64,000 nucleotides of DNA from assembly GCA_022709425.1 (NCBI GenBank), contig JAKLIW010000011.1, positions 38,412 through 102,411 of the forward strand, written 5' to 3'. The DNA comes from a bacterium (GTDB lineage: Bacteria > UBP6 > UBA1177 > JAKLFG01). Within the stretch, counting starts at the first letter, position 1, and each line of letters begins with the position of its first letter. The notes beneath the pieces were generated by a model. The model was not told where the DNA came from. It did not search any database and worked only from the letters and a program-made list of their open reading frames with translations. Shown here in pieces: positions 1 to 7,683 of the stretch. A program made the position numbers and the translations under genes.

Positions 1-142
1 CGGCGAGCAGGTCGTTGAGTCGGCCTCGGGCCTCTACCCATTCACCCAGCTCGCCGAGCGTCATCTTCTCCAGTCTCTCCATCGTGAAGCCCTTCTCCAT
101 GAGGTAGAGAAGCAGCTCCGGCGACGGAAAGACTATGCGACC
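1..142 (-). CDS. -1 frameshift extension of the tail assembly chaperone (partial)
   Basis: After the slippery G run at 141-148 the -1 frame stays open to the window edge for 47 codons and reads as plausible protein (for example LLLYLMEKGFTMERLEKM and GELGEWVEARGRLNDLL). It has no start codon or ribosome-binding site of its own, so it is best read as the C-terminal part of a fused chaperone product. Contractile and siphophage tail chaperones commonly have such an extension, and Mu is known to use a recoding site here. The size of the full product cannot be seen. Confidence 0.65.
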
Positions 143-516
143 CCCCCCAACACATAGCCCTCAAGCAGCATCATATCGAGCGCCGGTATCTCTTTGCCGA
201 TGTCTTCCGGCAGGATGTGCTTGCCGCCGAACTTCACGCAGATCGCCACGAGCGCGGGCATATATTCGTGTTGGTCGAATATGTTGACGCCGTGGTTGAG
301 CGATGATGCCATGCGGCGAGCCCTCAAGAGGTCTTCGGTGGTGGCGCGGCGCAGGATGGTAGCCTTTTTCCCGCCGGTCAGGTCGATATCGTGCGGGTAC
401 TTGGACGGCGTCTCTGTATCCGGCGCGGTCTGCGCCGCGGCTTCCGGCGCGGCGGCGTGAGTATCGGGGCTGGTCTGACCGGCCCCTTTCTTTTCGTTCT
501 GTGCTCCCTTCGTCAT
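133..516 (-). CDS. Tail assembly chaperone (Mu gp41-like)
   Basis: A 127-aa protein with a low-complexity Ala/Pro/Thr-rich N-terminus (about residues 1-45), followed by a compact domain starting near DIDLTGGKKATILRR. It lies directly downstream of the tail tube gene (3-nt gap) and upstream of where the tape measure gene should be, the standard position of the tail chaperone in Mu-like phages. The reading frame ends in a run of eight G residues just before the TAG stop, and the -1 frame continues. The assignment rests mainly on position and the frameshift signature. Confidence 0.75.
   Translation of the reverse strand: MTKGAQNEKKGAGQTSPDTHAAAPEAAAQTAPDTETPSKYPHDIDLTGGKKATILRRATTEDLLRARRMASSLNHGVNIFDQHEYMPALVAICVKFGGKHILPEDIGKEIPALDMMLLEGYVLGGVA
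141..148 (-). other. Slippery G8 run, candidate programmed frameshift site
   Basis: Eight consecutive G residues on the minus strand, read TTG GGG GGG GTC GCA TAG in frame 0. Slipping back one base after the second GGG gives GGT CGC ATA GTC and avoids the stop. The position, 3 codons before the stop of a tail chaperone gene, is typical of recoding sites. The published Mu case is a -2 event; here only the -1 (equivalently +2) frame is open and protein-like. Confidence 0.65.
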
Positions 517-519
517 GGT

Positions 520-1038
520 TTACGCTCCGATGTTCTTGCGGTACTGCTTGAAGACATCGACGCCGTTGACCACGAACAGTTCGCTTTCGAGATCGATCTC
601 CAGAAGGTTCTGGCCGTTCTCGACGATGCGGACGTAGGTCACGGTGAACTTGGTCGACGCTTCGTGCTGTTCCTGCTGTTTCTGCCCGAATTCGGGGAAG
701 TTGTTCGCCTTTGCCCGGAGGTAGTAGATCAAGGGGACCTGTTCGGTCAGCTCGTCGCCGGTGTACTTTTCGACATTCGAGCGGAACTGCATCTCGACCG
801 GGACCTGCGGGTTGGCGACCTGTTTGTAGACGTCGCTGTAGAAGCTGTTCCACTTGATCTCGGCTTCGATCTTCTCAAGGCCCGCGAAGAATTCCTGCGG
901 GCCGATCATGCCGAGCGGCTTCTTGGTGACGAACTTGTAGTTGCCGCTGACCTTCACATCGTCGGCCTTTCCGATATGGTTCACGCCGCCGATGTAGACA
1001 TTGGCGTTGCTGATGTTGCAGATGTTTCTCTTACCCAT
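520..1038 (-). CDS. Phage tail tube protein (Mu gpM-like)
   Basis: A 172-aa protein of the contractile-phage major tail tube family (P2 FII/Mu M type). The product polymerises into the inner tube surrounded by the sheath. The length and the small beta-rich sequence (ISNANVYIGGVNHIGKADDV at the start, followed by a KPLGMIG segment) fit. It sits 15 nt downstream of the sheath gene, the conserved sheath-tube gene order. Confidence 0.88.
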   Translation of the reverse strand: MGKRNICNISNANVYIGGVNHIGKADDVKVSGNYKFVTKKPLGMIGPQEFFAGLEKIEAEIKWNSFYSDVYKQVANPQVPVEMQFRSNVEKYTGDELTEQVPLIYYLRAKANNFPEFGQKQQEQHEASTKFTVTYVRIVENGQNLLEIDLESELFVVNGVDVFKQYRKNIGA

Positions 1039-1053
1039 TGCGTTCCTCCCTCG

Positions 1054-2721
1054 TTATTCCGCCAGTTCGGCGGTAAGGTCCGTAAGATACTGGATATTCA
1101 CGCGGCGGCGGAAGGTGATGCGTTCGGCGGGCGGTATGGCCGCCATGTCGTAGTCGAACGTGATGTGACCGGCCGCGAGATCGGTGGCGTCATTGGCCGA
1201 CGGTTCGAAGTAGCAGCGGCCCCCCGCGAGCGGGTTCCCCTTGCCGGTCCGTTTCCGCAGGAATGCGTTGACCCCTTCTATGACCCCTTCGATCATGACG
1301 TCTATCGGGTTGTCGGAATACTGGGCCGCATACTTTTCGACCGCTTCCTCAATGACATCGCCCACGCGCAGGACGCATTCGAACGAGTCGCTGGCGGTGC
1401 TGGTAGGATAGCTGGCGTTGCGGTTGCCCCACGCCTTGTAGCCGGTCCCGAAGCTGTTGAAGATGGTCACGATACCGGCCGCGTTGAGCTGGTTGACCTC
1501 GCTGTTCGGGTCGTTTATGGACGCCGTCAGGTTGCGCTCCATACCCACCACGCCGGAGAGTTCGGTATTGGAGGTCGACCACCAGTAGCCGTTCGTCCTG
1601 TCCTTGCGGGCGCGGGCGGCGGCAAGATAGGCGCTGTAGGGGACGAGCTTTGTGCCGCCCGCTACCGGGTCGGCCGCTTTCACTTTCGGGAAGCAGAGCA
1701 TGGTCCGCTTGTCGGAGGTATTGAAGACGTTCGACGCTTCGCCGCGCGCCGCGAGCGCTTCGGCAAAGGTCCATCCGGTCTCGCCGTCGACATAACCGAC
1801 CGCTTTGAGGCTGGCGCAGACGGTCTGCATGGCGGCGCGGACGGTGGCTTCGCTGGAGTAGCCGGGGGCGATGATGATCTTGGGGTTGAAGCCGAATTTC
1901 GAGAAGCTGTCGAGCAGAGCCTGCATGCCGGTGCGGTTCCCGGAGCCGTCGACCGTACCGATGATGTCGGCGGCGACGACCTTCGAGGGGTCGGCGTAGT
2001 TGAAGGCGACGCGGACGGTGGCTTCGGCGGCGATATCGCCGTCGGAAACGCGGGTGACGATGCCGGTCGCTTCGTCGTAGGTGTAGTCGTCATCGATATC
2101 GTAGGTGGTGACGCCGTCGGACGATTTCACGACCAGCCCGGTTATGCCGACATGTCCCAGATCGATCTCATCGTCGGTATTGAACGCGGCGGTTACCGCG
2201 TAAGCGTAGTCCACCTTGACGGTGGCGAGCGCCGGGATGGTGCCGCCGCTGCCTTCGGCGACGCGGGTGATGACGCCGGTGGCTTCAACGACGGTATAGT
2301 CGCGCGGCGTCTGATAGGTGGTATTGCCGTCGGACGATTTCACGACCACGGAGGACACCTTCGTATGGTCCAGCGTCACGGTATCGCCCGCCGGGAAGGT
2401 GTGCGATTCGTTGGTGATGGGCGATACATTCGCCGTCTTGTGGACCGCCGGGTCGAAGACATTGACCGCGATGATCGGGCCGCTGTCGAACGCCGCGAGC
2501 GCTTCGGGAATGCTGTACCCCGCGCGTTCGGAGCCGAATTTCGCCATGTTGACATCGTTCAGGAGCAGGGTCGGGACATTGACGGCCGGTCGGTCCGCTG
2601 CGGCGGTCTCGAAGATCGGCGCGGTGCCGACGATGCCGACAACGGCGGTCTTGGACTCTTCGATGGTCCGGGCGCCCTGCGCGATGACGATGGTCTCTAC
2701 GCCATGCAGGAAGTCGCTCAT
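1054..2721 (-). CDS. Tail sheath protein (Mu gpL-like) with two inserted repeat domains
   Basis: A 555-aa contractile tail sheath protein. The N-terminal VPTLLLNDVNMAKFG region and the C-terminal half (GYWWSTSNTELSGVVGME, then FRRRVNIQYLTDLTAELA) are typical of sheath proteins. Between residues about 117-174 and 187-243 are two related segments, each with VVKSSDG-TTY, a DYT(Y/V) strand, EATG(V/I)(I/V)TRV and a final VDYAYA/VAFNYA strand. They look like a duplicated beta-sandwich displayed on the sheath surface and account for the extra length over Mu L. The start follows GGAGGAACCACCC. Confidence 0.9.
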   Translation of the reverse strand: MSDFLHGVETIVIAQGARTIEESKTAVVGIVGTAPIFETAAADRPAVNVPTLLLNDVNMAKFGSERAGYSIPEALAAFDSGPIIAVNVFDPAVHKTANVSPITNESHTFPAGDTVTLDHTKVSSVVVKSSDGNTTYQTPRDYTVVEATGVITRVAEGSGGTIPALATVKVDYAYAVTAAFNTDDEIDLGHVGITGLVVKSSDGVTTYDIDDDYTYDEATGIVTRVSDGDIAAEATVRVAFNYADPSKVVAADIIGTVDGSGNRTGMQALLDSFSKFGFNPKIIIAPGYSSEATVRAAMQTVCASLKAVGYVDGETGWTFAEALAARGEASNVFNTSDKRTMLCFPKVKAADPVAGGTKLVPYSAYLAAARARKDRTNGYWWSTSNTELSGVVGMERNLTASINDPNSEVNQLNAAGIVTIFNSFGTGYKAWGNRNASYPTSTASDSFECVLRVGDVIEEAVEKYAAQYSDNPIDVMIEGVIEGVNAFLRKRTGKGNPLAGGRCYFEPSANDATDLAAGHITFDYDMAAIPPAERITFRRRVNIQYLTDLTAELAE

Positions 2722-2736
2722 GGGTGGTTCCTCCTC

Positions 2737-3015
2737 TTACTTGTTACCGTTCTTGGGATCGTTCTTCTTTTTGCCTGCCTGTTCCGGCTTCGCGGCCGGG
2801 GCTTCGGCGACGGGGGCTTCCTTTGCAGAAGCCGGTTCCGGCTTCGCGGCCGGGCGGGGCTTTTCGACCTGTTCGGTCAGGTGGCCGAGGCCCACCAGCT
2901 TTTTCACCTTCGGGTGATCTTCGGGGAGCGGATAGCAGGCGCCGGAAACGAGCGTCACCGACTCTTTGCCGATCTGGAGCGCCGTCACGGGGCCTTTGTA
3001 GCAATACTGTTTCAT
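2737..3015 (-). CDS. DUF2635-like small tail protein (Mu gp38 position)
   Basis: A 92-aa protein. The first about 45 residues form a small beta domain (MKQYCYKGPVTALQIGKESV, then LVSGACYPLPEDHPKVKKL), the usual look of DUF2635 proteins encoded just before Mu-like sheath genes. The remainder is an Ala/Pro/Lys-rich tail, probably disordered. It overlaps the upstream gp37-like gene by 4 nt. Its precise role in tail assembly is not established. Confidence 0.7.
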   Translation of the reverse strand: MKQYCYKGPVTALQIGKESVTLVSGACYPLPEDHPKVKKLVGLGHLTEQVEKPRPAAKPEPASAKEAPVAEAPAAKPEQAGKKKNDPKNGNK

Positions 3016-3494
3016 ACGTCTACCTCACTTGTTATATGTGGCCGTGTGGTCAGTTCGTTGAGTTGAAAGTTGTTGACCGTCTCATCGTCATCTTCCACCG
3101 ACTTGGTCGGCACGGCGAACATGAAGCCGTGCTGCCAGATGCCGTTGTCTTCGTTGATGAACTGGTCCTTGGTGGGGTACATCTTCTTGCACCCGGCTAT
3201 CTTGTGGCCGGTGAGTACTTTGCGGACCGTATCGACGGCGGCATGTAGGCCGCCTTTGTCGTGGAGGTTCCGCATGATGAGGGTGATCTCCCACTGCTGG
3301 GTGCGGTTCTGAACTATCGAGTCGGTGGACTGCGGCGCCGAATAGGCAGACGAATCGTACCGAATGAGCACCGCGCCGACCGGAGCGAGCAGCTTATAGG
3401 TGCTGGGGTTCTCCGGATACGGCTCTATCGAAAGGCCCGTTATACGCGCGTTTAAGCGGTCTATAATGGCCGTTTCGATATTAGAGATATTCAT
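3012..3494 (-). CDS. Mu gp37-like protein (DUF1834 type), putative tail terminator
   Basis: A 160-aa protein. The N-terminus ISNIETAIIDRLNARITGL and a central LIRYDSS / WEITLIMRNL region match the gp37/DUF1834 family encoded between gp36 and the sheath in Mu-like phages. By position it may act at the head-tail joint or as tail terminator. It overlaps both neighbours slightly (4 nt downstream, 14 nt upstream), which suggests translational coupling. Confidence 0.75.
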   Translation of the reverse strand: MNISNIETAIIDRLNARITGLSIEPYPENPSTYKLLAPVGAVLIRYDSSAYSAPQSTDSIVQNRTQQWEITLIMRNLHDKGGLHAAVDTVRKVLTGHKIAGCKKMYPTKDQFINEDNGIWQHGFMFAVPTKSVEDDDETVNNFQLNELTTRPHITSEVDV

Positions 3495-3666
3495 AGAAAA
3501 CCTCGTTCACGCGGAACTGGCGCTTCGGAGCACCGTCACGGCGTTCGATGCGGTTTGAGTCGTGGTTCCGGCCGCGCCACAGCGCGGTCAGCCGCAACGC
3601 CGTTGCGCCGTCGAAGCCGATCAGTATAGGCAGGGCGAGTATGAGCCCGATGATGGTCTTTTTCAT
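3481..3666 (-). CDS. Small protein with N-terminal hydrophobic segment
   Basis: A 61-aa reading frame beginning MKKTIIGLILALPILIGFDG, a good signal or membrane segment, followed by a short Arg-rich tail. The Shine-Dalgarno GGAGAAG lies in the last codons of the gp36-like gene, whose stop is 2 nt upstream of this ATG. It overlaps the gp37-like gene by 14 nt. I do not recognise a family. Coupling and spacing argue that it is real, but the C-terminal half has a shadow-like composition. Confidence 0.5.
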   Translation of the reverse strand: MKKTIIGLILALPILIGFDGATALRLTALWRGRNHDSNRIERRDGAPKRQFRVNEVFYEYL

Positions 3667-3668
3667 GG

Positions 3669-4118
3669 TTAAAACTTCTCCATCAGATCCTTGTTGAAGA
3701 CGCGGTCGGCGGCCGTCTTATTGACGCGCATGTCGCCGAGTCCGCCCGATGCTTCATTGCCGCTGGGTATCTGCGTGGCCGACAGGAGTATCTTGCCTTC
3801 CTGCATCCGTTCAAGGAGCTTGATCGCGTTCTTGTAGCTGTTCTCTATGCCTTCCGGCATTTCGGCGCGGCGGCGCCGCGCCCAGAGGTTGTAGACCGCG
3901 AGGTCCACCGATATCTTCTTAATGAGACCGGGAACCGGGGCGAGCGGCAGGGAGTACCTGCCGCTCACATACCCGTCGATAAGGTTGTCCGCATCCGTTA
4001 TCGCCTGCGCGACATTGACGGCATTCACGGCCGTCGCCGATGTGTCGTCGTTTGAGAGCTGGATCAGCTCCCGTTCGTCGATCACTTTGACAAGGTCGGC
4101 AAGAGCGCTGTACGGCAT
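3669..4118 (-). CDS. Mu gp36-like protein (DUF1320), head-tail connector region
   Basis: A 149-aa protein. The pattern ALADLVKVIDERELIQLSND, then AITDADNLIDGYVSGRYSLP and LSVDLAVYNLWARRR-like helices is characteristic of DUF1320/gp36, found directly after the major capsid gene in Mu-like phages. It is thought to be a head completion or connector protein. It is 14 nt downstream of the capsid gene, with GGAGG before the ATG. Confidence 0.85.
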   Translation of the reverse strand: MPYSALADLVKVIDERELIQLSNDDTSATAVNAVNVAQAITDADNLIDGYVSGRYSLPLAPVPGLIKKISVDLAVYNLWARRRRAEMPEGIENSYKNAIKLLERMQEGKILLSATQIPSGNEASGGLGDMRVNKTAADRVFNKDLMEKF

Positions 4119-4132
4119 GCGGTACCTCCTTG

Positions 4133-5170
4133 TTAGGCCGCGTTGATGACCGCGCCGGTGACGATGGCGCCGGGACGCCGGGGCACCGGGAGCGGGTCGG
4201 ATTCGGACAGGAGCCAGGTGGCCGCCGGGTCTTTCTCGTTCCAGCTCTTCGAGAAGAACTCCATCGCCACGGCCGGTTCGGTCGGTTCGTCGAGGATGAG
4301 CCCGTTATAGCGGACGAACTCGGCTTCGCTGGCGAGCATGATGATGTTGTTCTCGGAAAGGAACGCGGCCTTGGAGCCGTTCTCCTGCTCGAACTCTTCG
4401 CCGTATTCATAGACATCGAGCCCCATGAAACGGCCGAGGAAGTCCATGTTCTTCGGCATCATGGCGCCGTCGAGGTTCAGCGCGCCCGCCGTGATGTTGC
4501 GCTTGTCGAGCAGATCGCGCACATCTTCGTCGTCAAGGAACGCTTCGGCGGCGGCGGAGCCGAGCAGAAGGATATCGGCGGCGAAGCCGGTCTTGGCGAT
4601 GAGTTTCTTGTACGCGCGGATGTTGGCGCGGATCTTCGCGGTGGTCTGGTTCCACCGGTTGGCTCCCGTCAGGTTGATCTTGTTCCCGCTCGGTATCTGG
4701 AAGTCGATACTGAACGCAAGGTTGTCCTGCGTCACCACGAGTTCACCCTGAAGCGCTTTGGCGCACATGTACTCGATGGTGCGGTAGGTCTTATTCTTGA
4801 GATCGGCCAGTTCCAGCGCGATCTTCTCGCGCCGCGCCTGGTTGATGCCGTCGGCCGCGCCGATGTAGATGCCCTGACCGGCCGCGCGGGTGAGGTCGGC
4901 GTCGAGCGAGTTGATGTTCTTCTTCATGCGGATGCGGGGCAGTTTCACCGTGTTGGTGGTCATGCCGAGCTTCTGGACCACGACGCCGCCTTCAAGAGGC
5001 GCGACGAAGGGGGCCAGTTTCTCGTTGCCGCTGATCAGGTCGACATCGACCGTCTGGGCGAAGACCTGCTGCTGTTTCTTGAAGACCCGGTCCATGAGGA
5101 AGCGGCCGGGAACCTTGATCTGGTTGATCGCTTCGGTCAGCGTCCGCCATTCGAAAGCGTTGATGGTCAT
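4133..5170 (-). CDS. Major capsid protein (lambda gpE-type)
   Basis: A 345-aa HK97-fold capsid protein of the lambda E family rather than the Mu T family. Supporting features are the N-arm with VPGRFLMDRVFKKQQQV, the LAPFVAPLEGG strand, GINQARREKIALELADLKN and a C-terminal segment with a LILDEPTEPAVAMEFFSKSW-like tongue. It is preceded by a decoration protein and a protease/scaffold gene, the canonical head operon. The combination of a lambda-type capsid and Mu-type replication genes shows a mosaic phage. Confidence 0.87.
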   Translation of the reverse strand: MTINAFEWRTLTEAINQIKVPGRFLMDRVFKKQQQVFAQTVDVDLISGNEKLAPFVAPLEGGVVVQKLGMTTNTVKLPRIRMKKNINSLDADLTRAAGQGIYIGAADGINQARREKIALELADLKNKTYRTIEYMCAKALQGELVVTQDNLAFSIDFQIPSGNKINLTGANRWNQTTAKIRANIRAYKKLIAKTGFAADILLLGSAAAEAFLDDEDVRDLLDKRNITAGALNLDGAMMPKNMDFLGRFMGLDVYEYGEEFEQENGSKAAFLSENNIIMLASEAEFVRYNGLILDEPTEPAVAMEFFSKSWNEKDPAATWLLSESDPLPVPRRPGAIVTGAVINAA

Positions 5171-5185
5171 TGGTTTCTCCTTTTC

Positions 5186-6109
5186 TTACTTGATATAGAT
5201 GCCTTTGTTCTCAAGCGTCAGCCGGGCCGCCGCGTCGAGCCCGGTGAGGGCCGCGCTGTTGAAATGGCCGTGCACGAATGCGGTCGCCGGGGTGGTATCG
5301 GCGGCGCTGTTGGCCGCAGGGTTGGCGAGTATGCAGTCGGCGACCTGCGAACCGTCGACATTGTCGGCGTCGTAGGCTTTGTAGCGGCCGTTGCCCGCCG
5401 CGACCGGGATGGTGAACGAATCGCCCACTGCGAAGTCGGGCGCGCCGTCGGTGACGGTGAATTCGATCTGGTCATGGGTGAATTCGGTGCCCGCCGTGGC
5501 GGTGCCGATCACTACGCCGTCAGGATCGACCACCTGAAAATCGCCGAGTCCGGACGCGACCGAGCGGGCGACGGTGATGTCGAAGTAGGCGCCCGCGACG
5601 AAGTCGCTGGAACCGTCGGCGATGGTGAACTTGATCTGCGTGGCGAATGCCGCCGCACCGACCACATAGCGGCCCAGATAGACGCCCGCCGGGTCGAACA
5701 CCGCGAAGACGCCGCTGTCGGTATCGACGCCGATGCAGACGACTTTGTAGACGCCGACCTGACAGCCGGTGAGTACCGGGCTGGCGTCAAGGGTCAGAAC
5801 GCCGTTGCCGCCGCCCTGACACGAACCGGCGCTGGCGCTCTTGGCGCCGCCGATGCAGGTCAGGACATAGTTTCCGATCTTGGCGAGCGCACCCAGCGCG
5901 ATGCCGCTGACGGTGCCGCCGCCGGTGTTGGTGCCCGGAACGAGCGTGCCGAGCGCTTTGGTGATCTTTCCGAGGACGGTGCCGCGCACAAGCGCGCCGC
6001 TGGCCGCCTCGATGACGATGTTCTTCTCGACGGTGGGATGATCGCCCGCCCGAAGCATTTCGGGGGTTACGGTCTCCGAGGACACGCCGTAGTTCTGTTG
6101 TTCGGTCAT
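5186..6109 (-). CDS. Head decoration protein (lambda gpD-like) with internal repeats
   Basis: A 307-aa protein. The N- and C-terminal parts resemble the capsid decoration family: VTPEMLRAGDHPTVEKNIV, the G-LVRGTVLGKIT turn, and C-terminal FVHGHFNSAAL with LENKGIYIK. Between them are two copies of a beta unit with the pattern F-V-DP-G-(Y/V)-(L/I)-G, IKFTIADGSSDF/IEFTVTDGAPDF, then FTI/FDI. Such repeats are known to enlarge this family. The gene sits between the protease/scaffold and the capsid, as expected for a protein that stabilises the expanded head. Confidence 0.8.
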   Translation of the reverse strand: MTEQQNYGVSSETVTPEMLRAGDHPTVEKNIVIEAASGALVRGTVLGKITKALGTLVPGTNTGGGTVSGIALGALAKIGNYVLTCIGGAKSASAGSCQGGGNGVLTLDASPVLTGCQVGVYKVVCIGVDTDSGVFAVFDPAGVYLGRYVVGAAAFATQIKFTIADGSSDFVAGAYFDITVARSVASGLGDFQVVDPDGVVIGTATAGTEFTHDQIEFTVTDGAPDFAVGDSFTIPVAAGNGRYKAYDADNVDGSQVADCILANPAANSAADTTPATAFVHGHFNSAALTGLDAAARLTLENKGIYIK

Positions 6110-6132
6110 GGTAACATTACCTCACTTATCGG

Positions 6133-6582
6133 TTACTGTTTCGGGTTGACGGTCGCGGCTATCGCGGCGCCTTCGGAGCGGTGCTGGTCGCCTTCCGGTT
6201 TTCCGGCGAGATCGGTCACGGCATGCTCGCTGAAATCGACGACTTTCGGCAGCGCTTTCAGGAAGCCCTTGAATTCGCCCAGCGCTTCTTTCTTCTCGGT
6301 CTTGTCGCCTTCCGCGAAGTCGATGGAGCCAGCCGCGCCCAGCACGCCCATGAACTCCACGATCTTGTTCGACATGGCCGGGGTGAGTTTCCCCTCCTTG
6401 ACCAGCGCGTCGCAGAAGTCTTTGTGTTCCTTGCGGGCCGCATCGCTCTGCGCCTTCGCTTTTTCGTCCTTGAGCGCCTTGTTCTCGGCCTCAAGCGTTT
6501 TCTGCTTCTCGGAGAAGTCGGCGATCTGCCTGCCCTGCTCCGTGATCTGATCCTGAAGCTCTTTCAGTTTTTTCTCGTCCAT
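6133..6582 (-). CDS. Scaffold protein from internal start inside the protease gene
   Basis: In the same frame as the protease, an ATG at 6582 is preceded by a strong Shine-Dalgarno (GGAGGGACCG-ATG). It would give a 149-aa product starting MDEKKLKELQDQ, which is entirely the coiled-coil scaffold region. Nested scaffold genes are well known in lambda (C/Nu3) and Mu (I/Z). The strength of this internal site supports the same arrangement here. Confidence 0.7.
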   Translation of the reverse strand: MDEKKLKELQDQITEQGRQIADFSEKQKTLEAENKALKDEKAKAQSDAARKEHKDFCDALVKEGKLTPAMSNKIVEFMGVLGAAGSIDFAEGDKTEKKEALGEFKGFLKALPKVVDFSEHAVTDLAGKPEGDQHRSEGAAIAATVNPKQ

Positions 6583-7206
6583 CGGTCCCTCCGTATTGGT
6601 GTTTTCGGGTTCGGCGTACATGCCGTTCTTCGGCTCTTCGGGCGGCGGCGGCGCGGCGAGATAGTCGATGTCCCAGTTGCCCACGATCTTATCGGCCTTG
6701 TCGGCGCCGTCTTTTTCGATGATGTATTCCCGGAATGCACGGAAGATGCGCGCCACCGTGCCGAGCTTGTAGTGGGCGCGGTAGTCGGTGTCGGCGAATT
6801 CGAAAGTGGTCTCACCGGCCGCTTCGTTGAACGCGATCTCGGGCAGGCCCTTGATCGCCGGGGGCGTCGCGCCGAGGAAGCCGACATGGCGCAGGCCGCC
6901 GTCGGCGTAGAAGGAGGCCGATATCTTCTGATAGCGGCCTTCCTGAACGATGCCTTTGAAGTCTTCCTGCACCTTGTCGAGCTTCGCCCAGAGGACATTG
7001 CCGACCGTTTTCAGTTCCTTGACCCAGCCGAAGGCGGGTCCGTTGAGTTTCGGGTGGCCGATGACCACCGGGGCGGCATGGTCGCCTGCGCTGTAGTTGG
7101 TGACGGTCTTTTCAAGATCGTCGGCGGTGACCGTGTGCACCTTACCTTTAAAGTCGGTATGGGTGCCGGTCTTGAATATCGCTACCCACGGCCATTTCAT
7201 ATTCAT
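6133..7206 (-). CDS. Head maturation protease with C-terminal scaffold (Mu gpI-like)
   Basis: A 357-aa protein of the Mu I family. The N-terminal protease part begins near WPWVAIFKTGTHTDFKGK and contains VVIGHPKLNGPAFGWV, with ISASFYADGGLRHVGFLG further on. The C-terminal part from about residue 209 is a charged coiled-coil scaffold (KELQDQITEQGRQIADFSEK). The protease should cleave scaffold and head proteins during prohead maturation. The start follows GTGAGGCGCCC. An internal start for a separate scaffold is present at 6582. Confidence 0.85.
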   Translation of the reverse strand: MNMKWPWVAIFKTGTHTDFKGKVHTVTADDLEKTVTNYSAGDHAAPVVIGHPKLNGPAFGWVKELKTVGNVLWAKLDKVQEDFKGIVQEGRYQKISASFYADGGLRHVGFLGATPPAIKGLPEIAFNEAAGETTFEFADTDYRAHYKLGTVARIFRAFREYIIEKDGADKADKIVGNWDIDYLAAPPPPEEPKNGMYAEPENTNTEGPMDEKKLKELQDQITEQGRQIADFSEKQKTLEAENKALKDEKAKAQSDAARKEHKDFCDALVKEGKLTPAMSNKIVEFMGVLGAAGSIDFAEGDKTEKKEALGEFKGFLKALPKVVDFSEHAVTDLAGKPEGDQHRSEGAAIAATVNPKQ

Positions 7207-7213
7207 GGGCGCC

Positions 7214-7681
7214 TCACTGCTCGAAGTTGAACGGTTTTAGGTTGATCTTCTGTATCTTCGCGCCGTTCTGCGCTTCGAGACGGTTCTTGAGGAGTATGAT
7301 GTCTTCCCCGCAGACCTTCGTCTCTTTCGGCAGCATCTCGGCGGCGGCGACGTCGGCGGCGGCGACGGCGGGGTCCCATTCGATGGTCGCCTTGAGGCAA
7401 AGATTCTTGTCGAGCGTCACGCCGAACTGGAACCCGGCGCAGGCGGTCATGAGCGCCGTGGTAAGAACCAGCACCATGAATATGCCCACGGGCGCGGAGG
7501 GCGTCTTGAGGTTGACCTGTTCCTTGGTGAACAGGCGCAGGACGATATTGATGACGGCGAGTATGCCGACCTGTTCATCGGCGTCGAGCACGAAGCCGAG
7601 CTGCGTCTGGAGGAACAGCGCCACGATGGCGATCAGGTTCACCCAGACGGTCTTCGATGCGTACCACTTCTTTCCTTCCAC
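7214..7681 (-). CDS. Holin-like membrane protein with lipobox-like second segment
   Basis: A 155-aa protein with a GTG start behind GGAGGTGTAACC. Residues about 8-30 (SKTVWVNLIAIVALFLQT) and ILAVINIVLRLFTKE resemble small phage holin-like proteins that precede amidases. A second hydrophobic stretch, MVLVLTTALMTACAGFQFG, looks like a lipoprotein signal (LMTAC). It is followed by a hydrophilic domain, like an outer-membrane spanin subunit. It lies 2 nt downstream of the endolysin gene. This could be a natural fusion or an internally started spanin; function is inferred from context. Confidence 0.6.
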   Translation of the reverse strand: MEGKKWYASKTVWVNLIAIVALFLQTQLGFVLDADEQVGILAVINIVLRLFTKEQVNLKTPSAPVGIFMVLVLTTALMTACAGFQFGVTLDKNLCLKATIEWDPAVAAADVAAAEMLPKETKVCGEDIILLKNRLEAQNGAKIQKINLKPFNFEQ

Positions 7682-7683
7682 GG

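Noticed and set aside
391..3066. Plus-strand open frame of 891 codons
   Set aside because: It lies antisense to the sheath, tube and chaperone genes and has the Arg/Gly/Val/Asp-rich composition of a GC-rich shadow frame; no motif, no ribosome-binding site.
4130..6550. Plus-strand open frame of 806 codons
   Set aside because: Antisense to capsid, decoration and scaffold genes whose families are recognised; composition is typical of a shadow.
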